64,000 nucleotides of DNA, from assembly GCF_023283945.1 (NCBI RefSeq), contig NZ_JAKIKW010000005.1:62001-126000 (forward strand), in the 5' to 3' direction. Numbering within the stretch: the first letter of the stretch is position 1; every line of letters begins with the position of its first letter. Positions 18,702 to 29,459 of the stretch are shown piece by piece. Position numbers and translations under genes: made by a program. Under the pieces are notes generated by a model. It searched no databases, was not told where the DNA came from, and worked only from the letters and a program-made list of their open reading frames with translations. This DNA comes from Shewanella gelidimarina (GTDB lineage Bacteria; Pseudomonadota; Gammaproteobacteria; Enterobacterales; Shewanellaceae).

Positions 18702-19236
18702 GTTTGATCCCTCATATGTTCATTTTTTCAGTCTACTCCATTACCTTTTATTATCAACTTGTCACTATTCCTTTACCCTGCCAACAATTATTGATTTAAC
18801 ACTTTAATTACAATTAGATAGTCTGATAAACATATTTAAATCTCATCATTACTCCGCAACAACATAGACTTATTAACTAGGTTAACGGTTAAATATTTAT
18901 GCTAGATAGCCTTTAAAAGCTGACCAATACCCTCGTTGAAGAAGCTAAATGCATTCTTAATCACATGACAACAATGCTGTAGTTCACCGTTGATAAGTCA
19001 ACTGCGGTGCTTTCACCTCTAGATAATGCTAAACAACACCCATCAAACTTACGGTCAAAAAAGAAGGTAAAAAGTCACCGTAACACCTAGCTAAGAGGGA
19101 GCGACACATCACGACTAAAAGAAATTGGCAGACTAATTTACGGGTAAAGCTTGTACATAAAGCGACTCTCACATATTCTAAATTGAGGGACCATTGTTGA
19201 ATAAGTTTTGTTTTTCAATTGATAAGGATCGCCAAT
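18702..19236. other. Divergent intergenic region upstream of response regulator and patatin genes
   Basis: About 535 AT-rich bases. I found no additional gene, RNA-like hairpin array or repeat; short reading frames here lack ribosome binding sites. Promoters of the two flanking divergent genes should lie here. Confidence 0.45.
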
Positions 19237-20361
19237 TTGTCAGATAAAATTGCATTAGTATTAGGTGGTGGTGGCGCGAGAGCTGCGTATCAAATTGGTG
19301 TCCTCAAAGCTATCGTACAATTTTACCCTCGTAATCACGGGGTCCCCTTTAAAATTATCTGCGGTACATCGGCGGGCGCTATAAACGCCACCTCCATGGC
19401 CACTCATGCATCCTGTTTTCATTTAGGCGTTCGCAAACTCGAATGGGTTTGGCGTCATGTTCATGCAGAAAAAGTCTATCAAGCTTCTATTGGCAGTGTA
19501 TTAAGTCATTTGGGTAAAATGGCACTTAAAGGCGTACAAAGTGATGGCGCCTCTCGTAGCGCTGGCAGCCTGTTTAACAGTGAACCGCTACGTGGTTTGC
19601 TTAGCGACTTGATTAGTTTTGAGCGTATTGGTCGCAACATTAGTAGCGGAGCACTCGATGCCGTTAGCTTAGATACCTCCTGCTACAACACCTCTCGTTC
19701 GGTCACGTTTTTTCAAGGCAATCCTCTTATTGAGGATTGGCAGCGGGCACGCCGCTGTGGTCAACGCACCCGTCTAAATACGGATCATCTATTGGCAAGT
19801 TCCGCTATTCCCTTGGTATTTCCATCCGTAAGACTCAACCAAGAATATTATGGCGATGGCTCAGTCCACCAGCTAGCCCCCTTGAGCAGTCCGATTCATT
19901 TAGGGGCTGACAAAATTATGGTGATCAACTTAGAAAGCCCGCACAAAGTGCAACCAAGAGAGCTTGAACACCACCCTAAAACAGCCACCATTGCCGGCCA
20001 CCTGCTTGATACTATATTTTCAGATACATTGAACAGCGATTTGGAGCGGCTAGAACGGATCAATAGTACTTTGTCACTCATTCCAGAGGAAAGCCGTAAA
20101 GGTTTGCCCTTAAAACAGATCGAAACGCTAGTGATTAAACCGAGTGAGGACTTAAGCGCGATTGCCTCTCGTTATTTTCACGATATGCCCTTTGCTATCA
20201 AGATGATGATGAAGGCGTTAGGGATCAATGAACACTCAGATTCAAGTATTGGATCTTATCTGTTATTTGAGCAGAGTTATTGTAGCGCGCTAATTGAACT
20301 GGGCTATGAAGATGCAATGTGCCAAATTGACGATATCAAAACGTTTTTTGATATTAAATAG
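19237..20361 (+). CDS. Patatin-like phospholipase
   Basis: A 374-residue serine acyl hydrolase of the patatin/RssA family. The oxyanion motif GGGGARAAYQIG is at residues 10-21, the nucleophile Ser45 is in GTSAGA, and the catalytic Asp207 is in YYGDGS. The C-terminal part after about 290 (RYFHDMPFAIKMMMKALG and SYLLFEQSYC) resembles the DUF3734 tail found in some members. TTG at 19237 is chosen because ATAAGGA ends eight bases before it and MSDKIALVLGGG fits the family; a TTG six codons earlier would place that ribosome binding site inside the gene. Expected to hydrolyse phospholipid or lysophospholipid acyl esters; physiological substrate unknown. Single gene, convergent with the esterase gene. 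Confidence 0.9.
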   Translation: MSDKIALVLGGGGARAAYQIGVLKAIVQFYPRNHGVPFKIICGTSAGAINATSMATHASCFHLGVRKLEWVWRHVHAEKVYQASIGSVLSHLGKMALKGVQSDGASRSAGSLFNSEPLRGLLSDLISFERIGRNISSGALDAVSLDTSCYNTSRSVTFFQGNPLIEDWQRARRCGQRTRLNTDHLLASSAIPLVFPSVRLNQEYYGDGSVHQLAPLSSPIHLGADKIMVINLESPHKVQPRELEHHPKTATIAGHLLDTIFSDTLNSDLERLERINSTLSLIPEESRKGLPLKQIETLVIKPSEDLSAIASRYFHDMPFAIKMMMKALGINEHSDSSIGSYLLFEQSYCSALIELGYEDAMCQIDDIKTFFDIK

Positions 20362-20428
20362 CCCTAGCACTGTCATCCGACTTAGCGACCGACCTTACCC
20401 TATACTTCACAAAACAGTCCTAGGGGCT
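20360..20428. repeat. Imperfect inverted repeat between convergent lipase and esterase genes
   Basis: AGCCCTAGCACTGT at the left and ACAGTCCTAGGGGCT at the right match as reverse complements apart from one mismatch and one extra base, with a loop of about 40 bases. It overlaps the patatin stop region. It could end transcription from both sides, but lacks a typical T-run. Confidence 0.4.
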
Positions 20429-20443
20429 ATATTAACTTTGAGA

Positions 20444-21160
20444 CTAAACTGACATTTGATGCTTAAGCAAGATAGTGTCTACGACACTTTTGCCCCAATG
20501 TTGGTAAATTTGAACCCCGGGATGAAACCCGTCGACGGCCATCAACTCGGGTTGAAGTTCAGCGCCAAAATCGAGCAATATTAACGGCGCTGTCGTTGCC
20601 AACTGAGTTAATTGTTGATTGAACTCATCACAACGTTTACCTAAAAACCAACGTAAAGGTTGCGGCAATGCAGGAAAACCGCCCATAGGCGGAACCTGCG
20701 TGAGTATTAATTGACGACACTTCACTACCACGGTCAGGAACTCAACCAGTTCTACTTGTTTCTGCCGCCACTGCCGAGCAGAAATAGGACTAAGTACATC
20801 ATTCACCCCGAGTGAGACCACCACAATGTCAAAATCCAAAGCGTGTTCATTATGCTTCTTTTTAAGCATTTTTAGCGTCTGTTCAGTGTTAGCCCCCGAC
20901 TTTGCCAAGAGCTGCCAAGACACCTTAAAGTGAGCTGCTAATCCAGAGGTCACAGTGCCACTGAGCGCTTGCTGCTGCTTGCTAACACCAACGCCTGCTG
21001 CGGCAGAATCACCCAAGAGCAATAACGAAACCTCAGGTCCTGAGCCGAGTTCGCCAACGCGCGCCCCTGCAGCCTCCGGCAGCTTAGGGGTGTTTTTTTT
21101 AACTAGCCGACCTTGAATAAACATAAGCGGCAATAATAGAATAAATATAATCTTGTGCAA
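20444..21160 (-). CDS. SGNH/GDSL-type esterase
   Basis: A 238-residue hydrolase of the SGNH superfamily with a hydrophobic N-terminus (MHKIIFILLLPLMF) that is a membrane anchor or signal sequence. Block I is LLLLGDSAAAGVG with nucleophile Ser52; block III is SLGVNDVLSP (Asn for the oxyanion hole); block V is DGFHPG with Asp210 and His213. Block II Gly is probably in LLAKSGANT. Likely cleaves acyl or acetyl esters of lipid or saccharide at the cell envelope; the substrate is not evident. It follows the antiporter gene on the same strand after 29 bases and may be co-transcribed with it. Confidence 0.88.
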   Translation of the reverse strand: MHKIIFILLLPLMFIQGRLVKKNTPKLPEAAGARVGELGSGPEVSLLLLGDSAAAGVGVSKQQQALSGTVTSGLAAHFKVSWQLLAKSGANTEQTLKMLKKKHNEHALDFDIVVVSLGVNDVLSPISARQWRQKQVELVEFLTVVVKCRQLILTQVPPMGGFPALPQPLRWFLGKRCDEFNQQLTQLATTAPLILLDFGAELQPELMAVDGFHPGVQIYQHWGKSVVDTILLKHQMSV

Positions 21161-21189
21161 AAGTCATCTCCCAGACCGGTGCCTTAGAA

Positions 21190-23139
21190 TCAGCCCTGCA
21201 GTAAATAGGCTTCGGCTTTCTCTATTCGTCTGGGTTTACCCAGTAAAATAAGAATATCACCGGACTTTATCTGCCAATCTAATTCAGGGTTTTCGACTTC
21301 TGCACCCGCTCGCCTAACGGCGCGTACCTCGACTCGTAGCTTCTCCCAGGGGATATTAGCCAATGTCTGCCCGACGGCATTCGCGCCTTTGGGTAATGCC
21401 ACAGCGTGCAACAACTCCAGTGTAAAGTCTGTTTCTGCTCCCGAGAAAAAGCCATGCAGATATTGATAATGGTTACGACGTTCAGATTCCAAGCGTTTTA
21501 AAATTCTGGCTAACGGCACGCCACATTGATACAGCACCTGTGAGACTAGCATTAAGCTCCCCTCCAAGGTTTCAGGAATAACTTGGCTAGCACCTGCTTT
21601 TTCAAGCTCTTCCATGCCAGAATCATCACGAGTACGTACTAGTATTTTGGCCTCTGGCGCCAACTGGCGACACAGCGGTAATACCTCTTCTAAAATACGC
21701 CCACTACTAAAGGTAATAACAATGAGTTTTGCGTGCCGTACATGTGCTTGTTTAAGGATACTGCGCTTACAGACATCACCAAAATAGACGGGTTCGCCTG
21801 CGGTTCTGGCCTCCGAGACTCGTTTGGGATCTAAATCCAGTACGATATAAGGGATAGCTTCGGTTTTCATAAATCTGGCAATCGTTTGTCCAACGCGTCC
21901 ATAACCTAGGATCAAAACAAGATCGTCAGCTGTATCAACATTAACCACAATAGGTTCACTTTTTTCAGGCTTAGGTTTAAGCCCTTGCAGTACTCTGGCG
22001 ATATCGACGCTGTGACGAACCAACCAAGGCGCAAGCGCCATTGATAACACGGCTACCATCACTAAAGTGGTACTCGTTTTAACGTCAAGCAACTGATAAT
22101 TAACCGCTAATGCCAATACAACAAAACTAAACTCACCCACTTGCGCTAGACTCAGCGCGGTCGATACTGAGACTCGAAATGACTCTTTAGCGAGCTTTAA
22201 CAAGGCAAAGACGACTAAGGCTTTGCCTAAAATCACAGTAATAAGCAATAAAATGATCTGCCACCAAAACTGCGCCACAAGCTGGAAGTCGAGCAACATA
22301 CCGATTGAGATAAAAAATAGCCCCATCAGCAGATCTCTAAAAGGGCGAATATCGGCTTCTAGCTGGCGACGGTACTGGCTTTCACCCAACAACATACCGG
22401 CCATAAAGGCGCCTAGTGCCATCGATAAACCTAACCACTGGGTAATAGCGCCAGTAACTAATGCCACTACAAGAGTAGATAACACAAACAACTCGTTTGA
22501 ACGAGAGCGCGCCACTTCATCAAATAGTCTTGGCAAAGCCCATTTGCCAAAGGCCATTAAAGCAATAAAGGCTAAAATACCTTTTAACAACGCATAGGCG
22601 ACATCACTCAACAGTAATGGCGCACCATCGCTGGCTAAGAGCGGCAATAAAATCAACAAAGGTACTACGGCAATGTCTTGAAACAACAGCACACTGACAG
22701 AAAGCTCACCATGACGGCGCCGTAGCCACCCTTGCTCATTGAGCAGTTTCAATACTATCGCGGTTGAAGATAACGCAATAGCAGAGCCTACCACTATAGA
22801 TTCGGTCACACTCAAATTACACAGTAAAGCAATGACCATACTCAATGCTGCTGTCACTATCACTTGAGCGCTACCCAAGCCAAATACGGTTCTACGCATC
22901 GCCCACAGTCGAGGGACTGAAAACTCCAGACCTAAGCTAAACATCAATAACACCACACCGAGTTCTGCCACTGATTGCATTTGATGTTGTGAAAACCAAT
23001 GAAACCCGCTTGGACCACTAATAATCCCCGTCACCAAATAGGCCAAAATGGCAGGCAACCCAGCACGCCTAAGGATGGCGATAGAGACAATTGCTACAAC
23101 CAGCATAAGCAATATTTGGATCAAAAAGCTGTGTTCCAT
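21190..23139 (-). CDS. CPA2-family monovalent cation:proton antiporter with RCK domain (KefB/KefC/YbaL type)
   Basis: A 649-residue inner-membrane protein. About 12-13 helices span residues 1-380, with the CPA2 motifs ILRRAGLPAILAYLVTGI, MFSLGLEFSVPRL and LSSTAIVLKLLNE. A TrkA-N/RCK domain follows with the nucleotide-binding LILGYGRVGQTIARF near 415 and VYFGDVCKRSIL. The C-terminal TrkA-C-like domain holds LRVEVRAVRRAGAEV and GDILILLGKPRRIEKAE. Members export K+ or Na+ in exchange for H+ and are gated by nucleotide or thiol ligands; which ion applies here is unknown. AGGAG lies about 12 bases upstream of the ATG. A dispersed 80-bp repeat begins immediately upstream. Confidence 0.92.
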   Translation of the reverse strand: MEHSFLIQILLMLVVAIVSIAILRRAGLPAILAYLVTGIISGPSGFHWFSQHQMQSVAELGVVLLMFSLGLEFSVPRLWAMRRTVFGLGSAQVIVTAALSMVIALLCNLSVTESIVVGSAIALSSTAIVLKLLNEQGWLRRRHGELSVSVLLFQDIAVVPLLILLPLLASDGAPLLLSDVAYALLKGILAFIALMAFGKWALPRLFDEVARSRSNELFVLSTLVVALVTGAITQWLGLSMALGAFMAGMLLGESQYRRQLEADIRPFRDLLMGLFFISIGMLLDFQLVAQFWWQIILLLITVILGKALVVFALLKLAKESFRVSVSTALSLAQVGEFSFVVLALAVNYQLLDVKTSTTLVMVAVLSMALAPWLVRHSVDIARVLQGLKPKPEKSEPIVVNVDTADDLVLILGYGRVGQTIARFMKTEAIPYIVLDLDPKRVSEARTAGEPVYFGDVCKRSILKQAHVRHAKLIVITFSSGRILEEVLPLCRQLAPEAKILVRTRDDSGMEELEKAGASQVIPETLEGSLMLVSQVLYQCGVPLARILKRLESERRNHYQYLHGFFSGAETDFTLELLHAVALPKGANAVGQTLANIPWEKLRVEVRAVRRAGAEVENPELDWQIKSGDILILLGKPRRIEKAEAYLLQG

Positions 23140-23566
23140 ACGTGTAATTCGCTCCTAGGGGGCTGTGATACTTTCGAGCTTTGTTTTTGTTCGGTTATTT
23201 ATCATAAAGAATAATAGTTGTAGTACAAGGTAAAGCGTTAATAACAGTTCACTGGTGTCAAAGAAGAGAAGCATTAAAGCAACCCGAGGGCCGAGCTTGT
23301 TGGCTATTTTATGATGTCATGGCGAACAGTATTGAATAGTTAAACCCCCTTACTCAAATAGCCTATAAACGGCACAAAAAAACAACCATGAAGGATGAGT
23401 AACCTCTTGTCAAAATACTGTCACGGCAAAAAAGCTCTGCTAACAAAGAGAGTAACTTAATGACAACTAAAGATAAATAAAGACAAATATTATTAACGAA
23501 TGTTTCGGCACAATTATTGCTTTATCTAAAATAGCTGATGCTGTTAATTAATTTGGAGTCGAGAAC
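23140..23566. other. Divergent intergenic region with dispersed repeat copy A
   Basis: About 430 bases between the antiporter and cyclase genes. The first 100 contain one copy of an 80-bp repeat also found upstream of glnD. The remainder holds no gene I can support; GGAGTCGAG just before 23567 is the ribosome binding site of the cyclase. Confidence 0.5.
23158..23237. repeat. Dispersed ~80-bp repeat, copy A
   Basis: Shares with the stretch at 45713-45792 the ordered segments GGGGCTGT-GAT-CTTTCGAGCTT, GTTTTTGTTC, TAAAGAATAAT, AGTACAAGG and AGCG, with small indels; most positions agree by eye. It lies directly upstream of the antiporter's ribosome binding site. No coding capacity. It resembles a decayed end of a mobile element or a MITE, which I could not identify. 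Confidence 0.6.
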
Positions 23567-24457
23567 ATGGAATTTGGCCTAGCGACCGAGTTTTTTCCTA
23601 ACGAATATCGTGTACAAGCTGATGTTGAATCAGCCTACGCGTTAGATCTTGATCTCGTCAATATTATCCAGCAACTACACCAACACTTAGATCCGCGGAC
23701 AGTCTTTGCCTGCTTCGGCAAAATCATGGGGCAATACTTGCCGCTTCACGGCGTGCAGCTCACTTATAAGCAATACCATTTTCAATGGGGTTGTCAGGAT
23801 GGCTATGCCATTGAGCAGCATCTCACCCTCTCTGGCACGCGTGTTAACGTTAACTATAACCTAAAAGCGCCTTTGGTGCCGTCGCAAACTCAGCGTTTAA
23901 ACCAGCTACAAGGCTTGGTGTTACAACCGTTATTTAATGCCATTCAGTTCGAAGAAATATCTAAACAAGCCATGTTTGATGCACTCACCAATTTAGGTAA
24001 TCGTCACTACTATCTTGAGCAAATAAAGAAAGAGATTGCTCGTGCTCAGCGAACCCAGAGCACTTTTTCTTTAGTGACCTTAGATCTTGATAACTTCAAA
24101 CAGCTCAATGACCGCTACGGCCATCAACTTGGCGATGAAGCGCTCGTTGCATTTGCCAACATGCTAACGGGTGTCATTAGAAATACCGATCAAGCTTTTC
24201 GGATTGGTGGTGATGAATTTACGATCTTGGTTCAAGGGGATGCACAAGCAGCGGCAATTCTTTGTCAGCGAATTTTAATTGCACTAGAAGAGCATTCCGA
24301 CTTAGCCGGCTATCAAGTCAAAACGAGCTTAGGCATTGCACCTTGGCTACAAAATGATACAGCGCTAAGCTTGTATCAAAAATCGGATAGCGCTTTGTAC
24401 CAAGCAAAAGCGGCGGGAAGGCAGTGCTATAGTATTTTTCAGCCCAACGATGCATAA
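23567..24457 (+). CDS. Diguanylate cyclase (GGDEF domain)
   Basis: Cytoplasmic enzyme making cyclic di-GMP from two GTP; 296 residues. The N-terminal ~130 residues match no domain I recognise and contain no membrane segment. The GGDEF domain starts with DALTNLGNRHYY near 140 and includes LDLDNFKQLNDRYGHQLGDE, the active-site GGDEF at 214-218, and an allosteric I-site RNTD at 205-208 exactly five residues before it, so product inhibition is likely. A C-terminal ALYQAKAAGRQCY segment completes the fold. GGAGTCGAG upstream supports the ATG. Single gene, convergent with tilS. The input signal is unknown. Confidence 0.93.
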   Translation: MEFGLATEFFPNEYRVQADVESAYALDLDLVNIIQQLHQHLDPRTVFACFGKIMGQYLPLHGVQLTYKQYHFQWGCQDGYAIEQHLTLSGTRVNVNYNLKAPLVPSQTQRLNQLQGLVLQPLFNAIQFEEISKQAMFDALTNLGNRHYYLEQIKKEIARAQRTQSTFSLVTLDLDNFKQLNDRYGHQLGDEALVAFANMLTGVIRNTDQAFRIGGDEFTILVQGDAQAAAILCQRILIALEEHSDLAGYQVKTSLGIAPWLQNDTALSLYQKSDSALYQAKAAGRQCYSIFQPNDA

Positions 24458-24506
24458 ATAGCATACAACAACTGAAAGTTAACTTATCCCTGGGAGCATT
24501 TTCCAA

Positions 24507-25862
24507 CTAACACTTAAAGTTGAGGCCTGTTTCATTTTCAACACAAAGAAAAGCTTTCTCATTCCAATAGCCTATCGCACAGACCAGTTTTCCGTTATAA
24601 CACAATAATGGGACATTAGTTCTTGTCCACGGTGGCACTTCAAATTCTTGCCAAAGTTTCTTTAGCTCTCTGCCTTTACTGCGATATTGTGGTTGGCAAC
24701 GTGTGCTGCCCGGCAAGGAAAACTCAATAGTCACCTCTTCGTCAGGACGGGGAAAACGCACTCCGGCATTAATGGCTAAGGTTGCTTGAATAAGCTTATT
24801 ATGACCATAGTTCACCCCCGCTTCTAACAGCTCATCGATTGAAGATACTGCGATATTCGCCGAATGTGCTGACGCTGCCATCGGCAAAAAGTATCCAGCG
24901 CCTTTAAAGCGTTTTATCAGTACATCGGTTAATTTTATCTCAATATTGGCATCGACTTTGGCATCAAGTAACTGTGCAATAATTTGCTCGGCTTGTACTT
25001 TTGACGGCGGAGCAAACCCCAAAAAATCCATGTGACCACGCAGCAGTAATGCTTGCCACGCTTTGGAGTATTGCGCTAAATCGGCAAGGTTTATAACACA
25101 TTCACCGCCCAGCTCTATTTGAATTCGCGGTAATCGCGCAGCCAGCTCTTCATCAATAACACTTTGTTGCATTGCGCACAGTTCGGCACTGCGGCTCGCC
25201 GTGGCAGCAATGGCGCTCCAGCGCTGCTTTAACGCTGGGATGATTGATTGGCGTAAAAAGTTTCGGTCATATTTTTCATCAAAATTACTCTCATCTTGAA
25301 TATGACGAATGTCCCGTGTTTTAGCATACGCTTCAACATCACTTTTACTTAAATCGAGTAACGGCCGAATAAGCCACTTATCGTTGTCGAGGGATTGTAC
25401 TTTCCCCATCGCCGACAAACCTTTAGGGCCGAGTCCTCGCTTTAATGCTAATAAAATAGTTTCGAGTTGGTCATCTTGGTGGTGCGCTGTCATCAAGATA
25501 TCTGCTGTACACATCTGAGCCAATAAGGCCTCATAACGCACTGAGCGAGCTTCGGCCTCGACACTGGTTCTTGGCGCAAGCTTGACCTTTACGCGCGCTA
25601 TAGTACAAGGAAGTTGATATATCTCAGCTTGTGCTTGGCAGTGTAAAACCCATTCATCAGCGTTAACACTCAATCCATGATGCACATGCACCAACTGACA
25701 ATCGAACTGAGCATACAGCTTGGCAAACTCAGCTAATCCGTGCGCTAAAATTTCTGAATCCACGCCACCACTATAAGCAAGTACCAGTTTGCGCGGCGCC
25801 GCTGTCGGCGCGATAACAGGCAAGTCATTTACGCACTGGCCGATGAGCTGAGCAATATTCAT
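24507..25862 (-). CDS. tilS: tRNA(Ile)-lysidine synthase
   Basis: Converts C34 of the CAU anticodon of tRNA(Ile2) to lysidine, using ATP and lysine, which switches decoding to AUA. The protein has 451 residues, near the usual size of the long proteobacterial form. The PP-loop SGGVDS is at about residues 31-36, VHVHHGLS follows, then TAHHQDDQLETILLALKRG, the NFLRQSIIPALKQRW segment, and C-terminal TilS domains with RFPRPDEEV and KKLWQEFEVPPWTR. It starts two bases after dnaE and must be co-transcribed with it. In E. coli accA and other genes separate the two. Confidence 0.95.
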   Translation of the reverse strand: MNIAQLIGQCVNDLPVIAPTAAPRKLVLAYSGGVDSEILAHGLAEFAKLYAQFDCQLVHVHHGLSVNADEWVLHCQAQAEIYQLPCTIARVKVKLAPRTSVEAEARSVRYEALLAQMCTADILMTAHHQDDQLETILLALKRGLGPKGLSAMGKVQSLDNDKWLIRPLLDLSKSDVEAYAKTRDIRHIQDESNFDEKYDRNFLRQSIIPALKQRWSAIAATASRSAELCAMQQSVIDEELAARLPRIQIELGGECVINLADLAQYSKAWQALLLRGHMDFLGFAPPSKVQAEQIIAQLLDAKVDANIEIKLTDVLIKRFKGAGYFLPMAASAHSANIAVSSIDELLEAGVNYGHNKLIQATLAINAGVRFPRPDEEVTIEFSLPGSTRCQPQYRSKGRELKKLWQEFEVPPWTRTNVPLLCYNGKLVCAIGYWNEKAFLCVENETGLNFKC

Positions 25863-25864
25863 GA

Positions 25865-28800
25865 CTAAAAAACAATCCTGACTTTGTCTGAGCCTGTTAA
25901 TGATTCTAGCGCTAGCATCAAATCATCCGTTGGATTCACCCGCCACTCATCACCCAGCGTAAACTGCGCTTTAGTTTCTGGCTGAGCATAATTAATCAGC
26001 ACGGGCACCGCGCCGTTTTTCCAAGGCGTGACGGCTAATTGGAAACGGTTCAACCATTCAGCATTAATATCCTCTGACTGCAGGTCAACTTCTACCGCAT
26101 TGGCAAAATGACTACGCGCTTCACCTATATCAATAATGTTGCGCGCCGTCATACGGTTACCACCGGCAAAGTCATCAAAGCTAACTTCACCTTCAATGAT
26201 CAGAATCCGGTCTTTCTCAAGCAGATGATTATACTTTTCAAACGCCTCAGTAAACAACATGACCTCTAGACGGGCACTCTTATCATCGAGGGTCACTAAG
26301 CCCATTTTCGAGCCACGCTTGGTCATCATCACTCGCGTTGCAACGACCAGACCTGCGGCCTTCATTGTTTTACCACGCTCCGTTGGATGTACGTCTTTCA
26401 AACGCCCAGAAGTGTAATGCTTAAGTTCTTTAAGGTATTGATTAATCGGGTGCCCGGTTAAATATAAGCCCAAGGTGTCGCGCTCACCCTCTAACCACAC
26501 TTTTTCAGGCCACGGGGTGCATGCAACAAATTGCTGCTTGTCATCTTCAGGCTCACTATTGAGCAATCCAAACATATCATGCTGGCCTAAAGCTTCAGCT
26601 TTTGCATGTTGGTCAGCTGCCCGTATAGCCTCTGGCAGCGTTGCGACTAACGAGGCTCTGTGCGCCCCTAGATTATCGAGCGCACCTGCACAAATCAGCT
26701 TTTCGATGACGCGGCGATTGAGTTTTTTGAGATCTATTCGCGCACAAAAATCAAATAGATCGGTAAATGGGCCGTCTTTTCGCGCGGCTAAAATAGAATC
26801 GACAGGACCTTCACCAACCCCCTTAACCGCGCCAATACCGTAAACGATATTCAGTTCGTCATCGACGGTAAATTTAAATAAGCCTTTATTCACATCAGGT
26901 GGAATAAGCGGTATGCCCATACGTTCACATTCATCAACCAGAATCACGATTTTATCGGTGTTATCCATATCCGCTGACATGACCGCTGCCAGAAACTGCG
27001 CTGGGTAATGGGTCTTTAGCCACAGCGTTTGATAGGATACCAATGCATAAGCAGCAGAGTGTGATTTGTTGAAGCCGTAACCAGCGAACTTTTCTACCAA
27101 GTCAAAAATTTTCATCGATAGCGGACCATCGACACCATTATTAATAGAGCCCTCTTCGAAGGTTCCGCGCTGCTTGGCCATCTCTTCAGGCTTTTTCTTA
27201 CCCATCGCACGACGCAACATATCCGCGCCGCCCAAGGTGTAGCCGGCTAGCACCTGTGCAATCTGCATCACCTGCTCTTGATACAAAATAATGCCGTAAG
27301 TTGGCGCTAACAGCTCTTTTAACGACTCATGTTGATACTCAGCATCCGGATAGGAAACCTCTTCTCGGCCATGCTTACGCTCAATAAAGTTATCTACCAT
27401 GCCTGATTGCAAAGGTCCGGGTCTAAACAGCGCTACCAGTGCAATCATGTCTTCAAAACAATCCGGTTGAAGACGTTTGATCAAATCTTTCATACCACGA
27501 GATTCCAACTGGAAAACCGCAGTGGTTTCATACTTTTGCAGTAACTTAAAACATTTAGGGTCGGTGAGCGGTATTGACTCGATGCGAATGTGTTCTTCAC
27601 CGGTTTTATCTTTAACGCTGTTCACCATCTTTAACGCCCAATCAATAATGGTGAGCGTTCGTAGACCCAAGAAATCGAATTTAACCAGACCGGCGGTTTC
27701 AACGTCGTTTTTATCAAATTGGGTAACCGGGTTAAGGCCTTCTGAATCACAATAGATAGGAGAGAAGTCGGTGATTTTGGTGGGTGCGATAACCACACCA
27801 CCGGCATGCTTACCGGCGTTACGTGTCACGCCCTCTAGAATACGGCACATATCGATGAGATCTTTGACCTCTTCACTGCCGTCATACGACTCTTGCAACG
27901 CAGGTTCAACTTCAAACGCTTTAGCCAGTGTCATACCCGGTTCAGCAGGCACCATTTTAGAAATACGATCGACAAATCCGTAGGGATGACCCAATACACG
28001 ACCCACATCTCGAATAACCGCTTTTGCCGCCATAGTACCGAACGTAATAATCTGCGACACAGCATCACGACCATAAAGTTCGGCCACATGGTCTATCACT
28101 TCATCACGTCTATCCATACAGAAATCGACGTCAAAATCTGGCATTGAGACACGTTCAGGGTTAAGGAATCGCTCGAACAGCAAATCGTACTCCAGCGGAT
28201 CCAAATCGGTGATATTAAGTGCATAAGCCACCAATGAACCCGCACCCGAACCACGACCTGGGCCAATAGGTATATCCTGATCTTTCCCCCACTGGATAAA
28301 CTCCATTACGATAAGGAAGTAACCAGGGAAGCCCATTTCGTTAATAACTTTAAGTTCGATCTCTAAGCGTTCATCATATTCGGGGCGTTTCTCAGCCCTA
28401 ACTTCAGCATCGGGAAATAAAAACGCTAAACGGGCTTCCAAACCCTCTTCCGATACATTAACCAAAAAGTCTTCAATCGACAGTTCACCGGTGGGGAAGT
28501 TAGGCAAAAAATACTCATTCAAACGTACCGTTACACTACAACGCTTGGCTATCTCAACCGTATTTTGTATCGCCTCGGGGATATCTTCAAACAGCTCACA
28601 CATCTCCTCACTACTTTTAAAATACTGTTGGTCACTGTATTTTTTGGGTCTGCGAGGATCGGCTAATGTAAAGCCATCTGAAATGGCCACGCGGATCTCA
28701 TGAGCTTCAAATTGTTCAGGTTTATTAAAGACGACTTGATTGGTGGCAACCACCGGCAGGTCTTTTGCTTGCGCGAGCTCAACAGCCATATGCAAGTAAC

Positions 28801-29335
28801 GCTCTTCATCTGGGCGTCCAGTACGCAATAACTCAAGGTAATAGCGGTCAGGAAAATGTGTTTGATAAAACTCAACTGATGACGCTACCAGGCCAGGATT
28901 CTCTTTTAAAAGAGCACGACCCACATCCCCCTGACGTCCACCAGACAGTAAAATAAGACCATCATTATATTTAGCTAACCATTCTTGGTCGATAACGGCT
29001 TTATCTTTAATATGGCCACGAAGGTAAGCATCGCTGATCAGCAATGTTAAGCTGGAGTAGCCTTCATTATTCATCGCTATCGCGGTAATAGAACAGAGTT
29101 CATCAAAACCGGGGACTTGTACCCAAAAATCAGTACCGATAATCGGTTTGATACCCGCACCATGACAACCGCCATAGAACTTAACCAACCCACACATGTT
29201 GGTCTGATCGGTTAACGCGACCGCGGGCATTCCCAACTCGCTTGCTTTAGCAAGAATAGGCTTAACCTTAGACAGCCCATCAGACATTGAATAGTCACTG
29301 TGGACGCGCAAATGCACAAAACGAGGATCAGACAT
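25865..29335 (-). CDS. dnaE: DNA polymerase III alpha subunit
   Basis: Replicative polymerase catalytic subunit, 1156 residues (E. coli 1160). The N-terminal PHP domain begins [15 protein letters not shown]. The palm catalytic acidic residues lie in [17 protein letters not shown] near 400. The fingers include [20 protein letters not shown] near 760, and the helix-hairpin-helix and OB-fold regions follow ([34 protein letters not shown]). A C-terminal tau-binding region is present. It is preceded by rnhB after 124 bases and followed by tilS after two. No truncation or missing active-site residue is apparent. Confidence 0.97.
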   Translation of the reverse strand: MSDPRFVHLRVHSDYSMSDGLSKVKPILAKASELGMPAVALTDQTNMCGLVKFYGGCHGAGIKPIIGTDFWVQVPGFDELCSITAIAMNNEGYSSLTLLISDAYLRGHIKDKAVIDQEWLAKYNDGLILLSGGRQGDVGRALLKENPGLVASSVEFYQTHFPDRYYLELLRTGRPDEERYLHMAVELAQAKDLPVVATNQVVFNKPEQFEAHEIRVAISDGFTLADPRRPKKYSDQQYFKSSEEMCELFEDIPEAIQNTVEIAKRCSVTVRLNEYFLPNFPTGELSIEDFLVNVSEEGLEARLAFLFPDAEVRAEKRPEYDERLEIELKVINEMGFPGYFLIVMEFIQWGKDQDIPIGPGRGSGAGSLVAYALNITDLDPLEYDLLFERFLNPERVSMPDFDVDFCMDRRDEVIDHVAELYGRDAVSQIITFGTMAAKAVIRDVGRVLGHPYGFVDRISKMVPAEPGMTLAKAFEVEPALQESYDGSEEVKDLIDMCRILEGVTRNAGKHAGGVVIAPTKITDFSPIYCDSEGLNPVTQFDKNDVETAGLVKFDFLGLRTLTIIDWALKMVNSVKDKTGEEHIRIESIPLTDPKCFKLLQKYETTAVFQLESRGMKDLIKRLQPDCFEDMIALVALFRPGPLQSGMVDNFIERKHGREEVSYPDAEYQHESLKELLAPTYGIILYQEQVMQIAQVLAGYTLGGADMLRRAMGKKKPEEMAKQRGTFEEGSINNGVDGPLSMKIFDLVEKFAGYGFNKSHSAAYALVSYQTLWLKTHYPAQFLAAVMSADMDNTDKIVILVDECERMGIPLIPPDVNKGLFKFTVDDELNIVYGIGAVKGVGEGPVDSILAARKDGPFTDLFDFCARIDLKKLNRRVIEKLICAGALDNLGAHRASLVATLPEAIRAADQHAKAEALGQHDMFGLLNSEPEDDKQQFVACTPWPEKVWLEGERDTLGLYLTGHPINQYLKELKHYTSGRLKDVHPTERGKTMKAAGLVVATRVMMTKRGSKMGLVTLDDKSARLEVMLFTEAFEKYNHLLEKDRILIIEGEVSFDDFAGGNRMTARNIIDIGEARSHFANAVEVDLQSEDINAEWLNRFQLAVTPWKNGAVPVLINYAQPETKAQFTLGDEWRVNPTDDLMLALESLTGSDKVRIVF

Positions 29336-29459
29336 AGTGGGAGTATCTTTCTTTTAGGTAGATGACGACAAATAATGAATCTAACAGAGTAAAACAAGGG
29401 CTAGCAGCAAACAAGTTAAACTACCAACCCAGCAAGCAGATGGACGACTTTTTAGCTAT

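Noticed and set aside
18702-19236. Possible small RNA or gene in the regulator/patatin gap
   Set aside because: No terminator-like hairpin with T-run, no motif array and no frame with a ribosome binding site was found.
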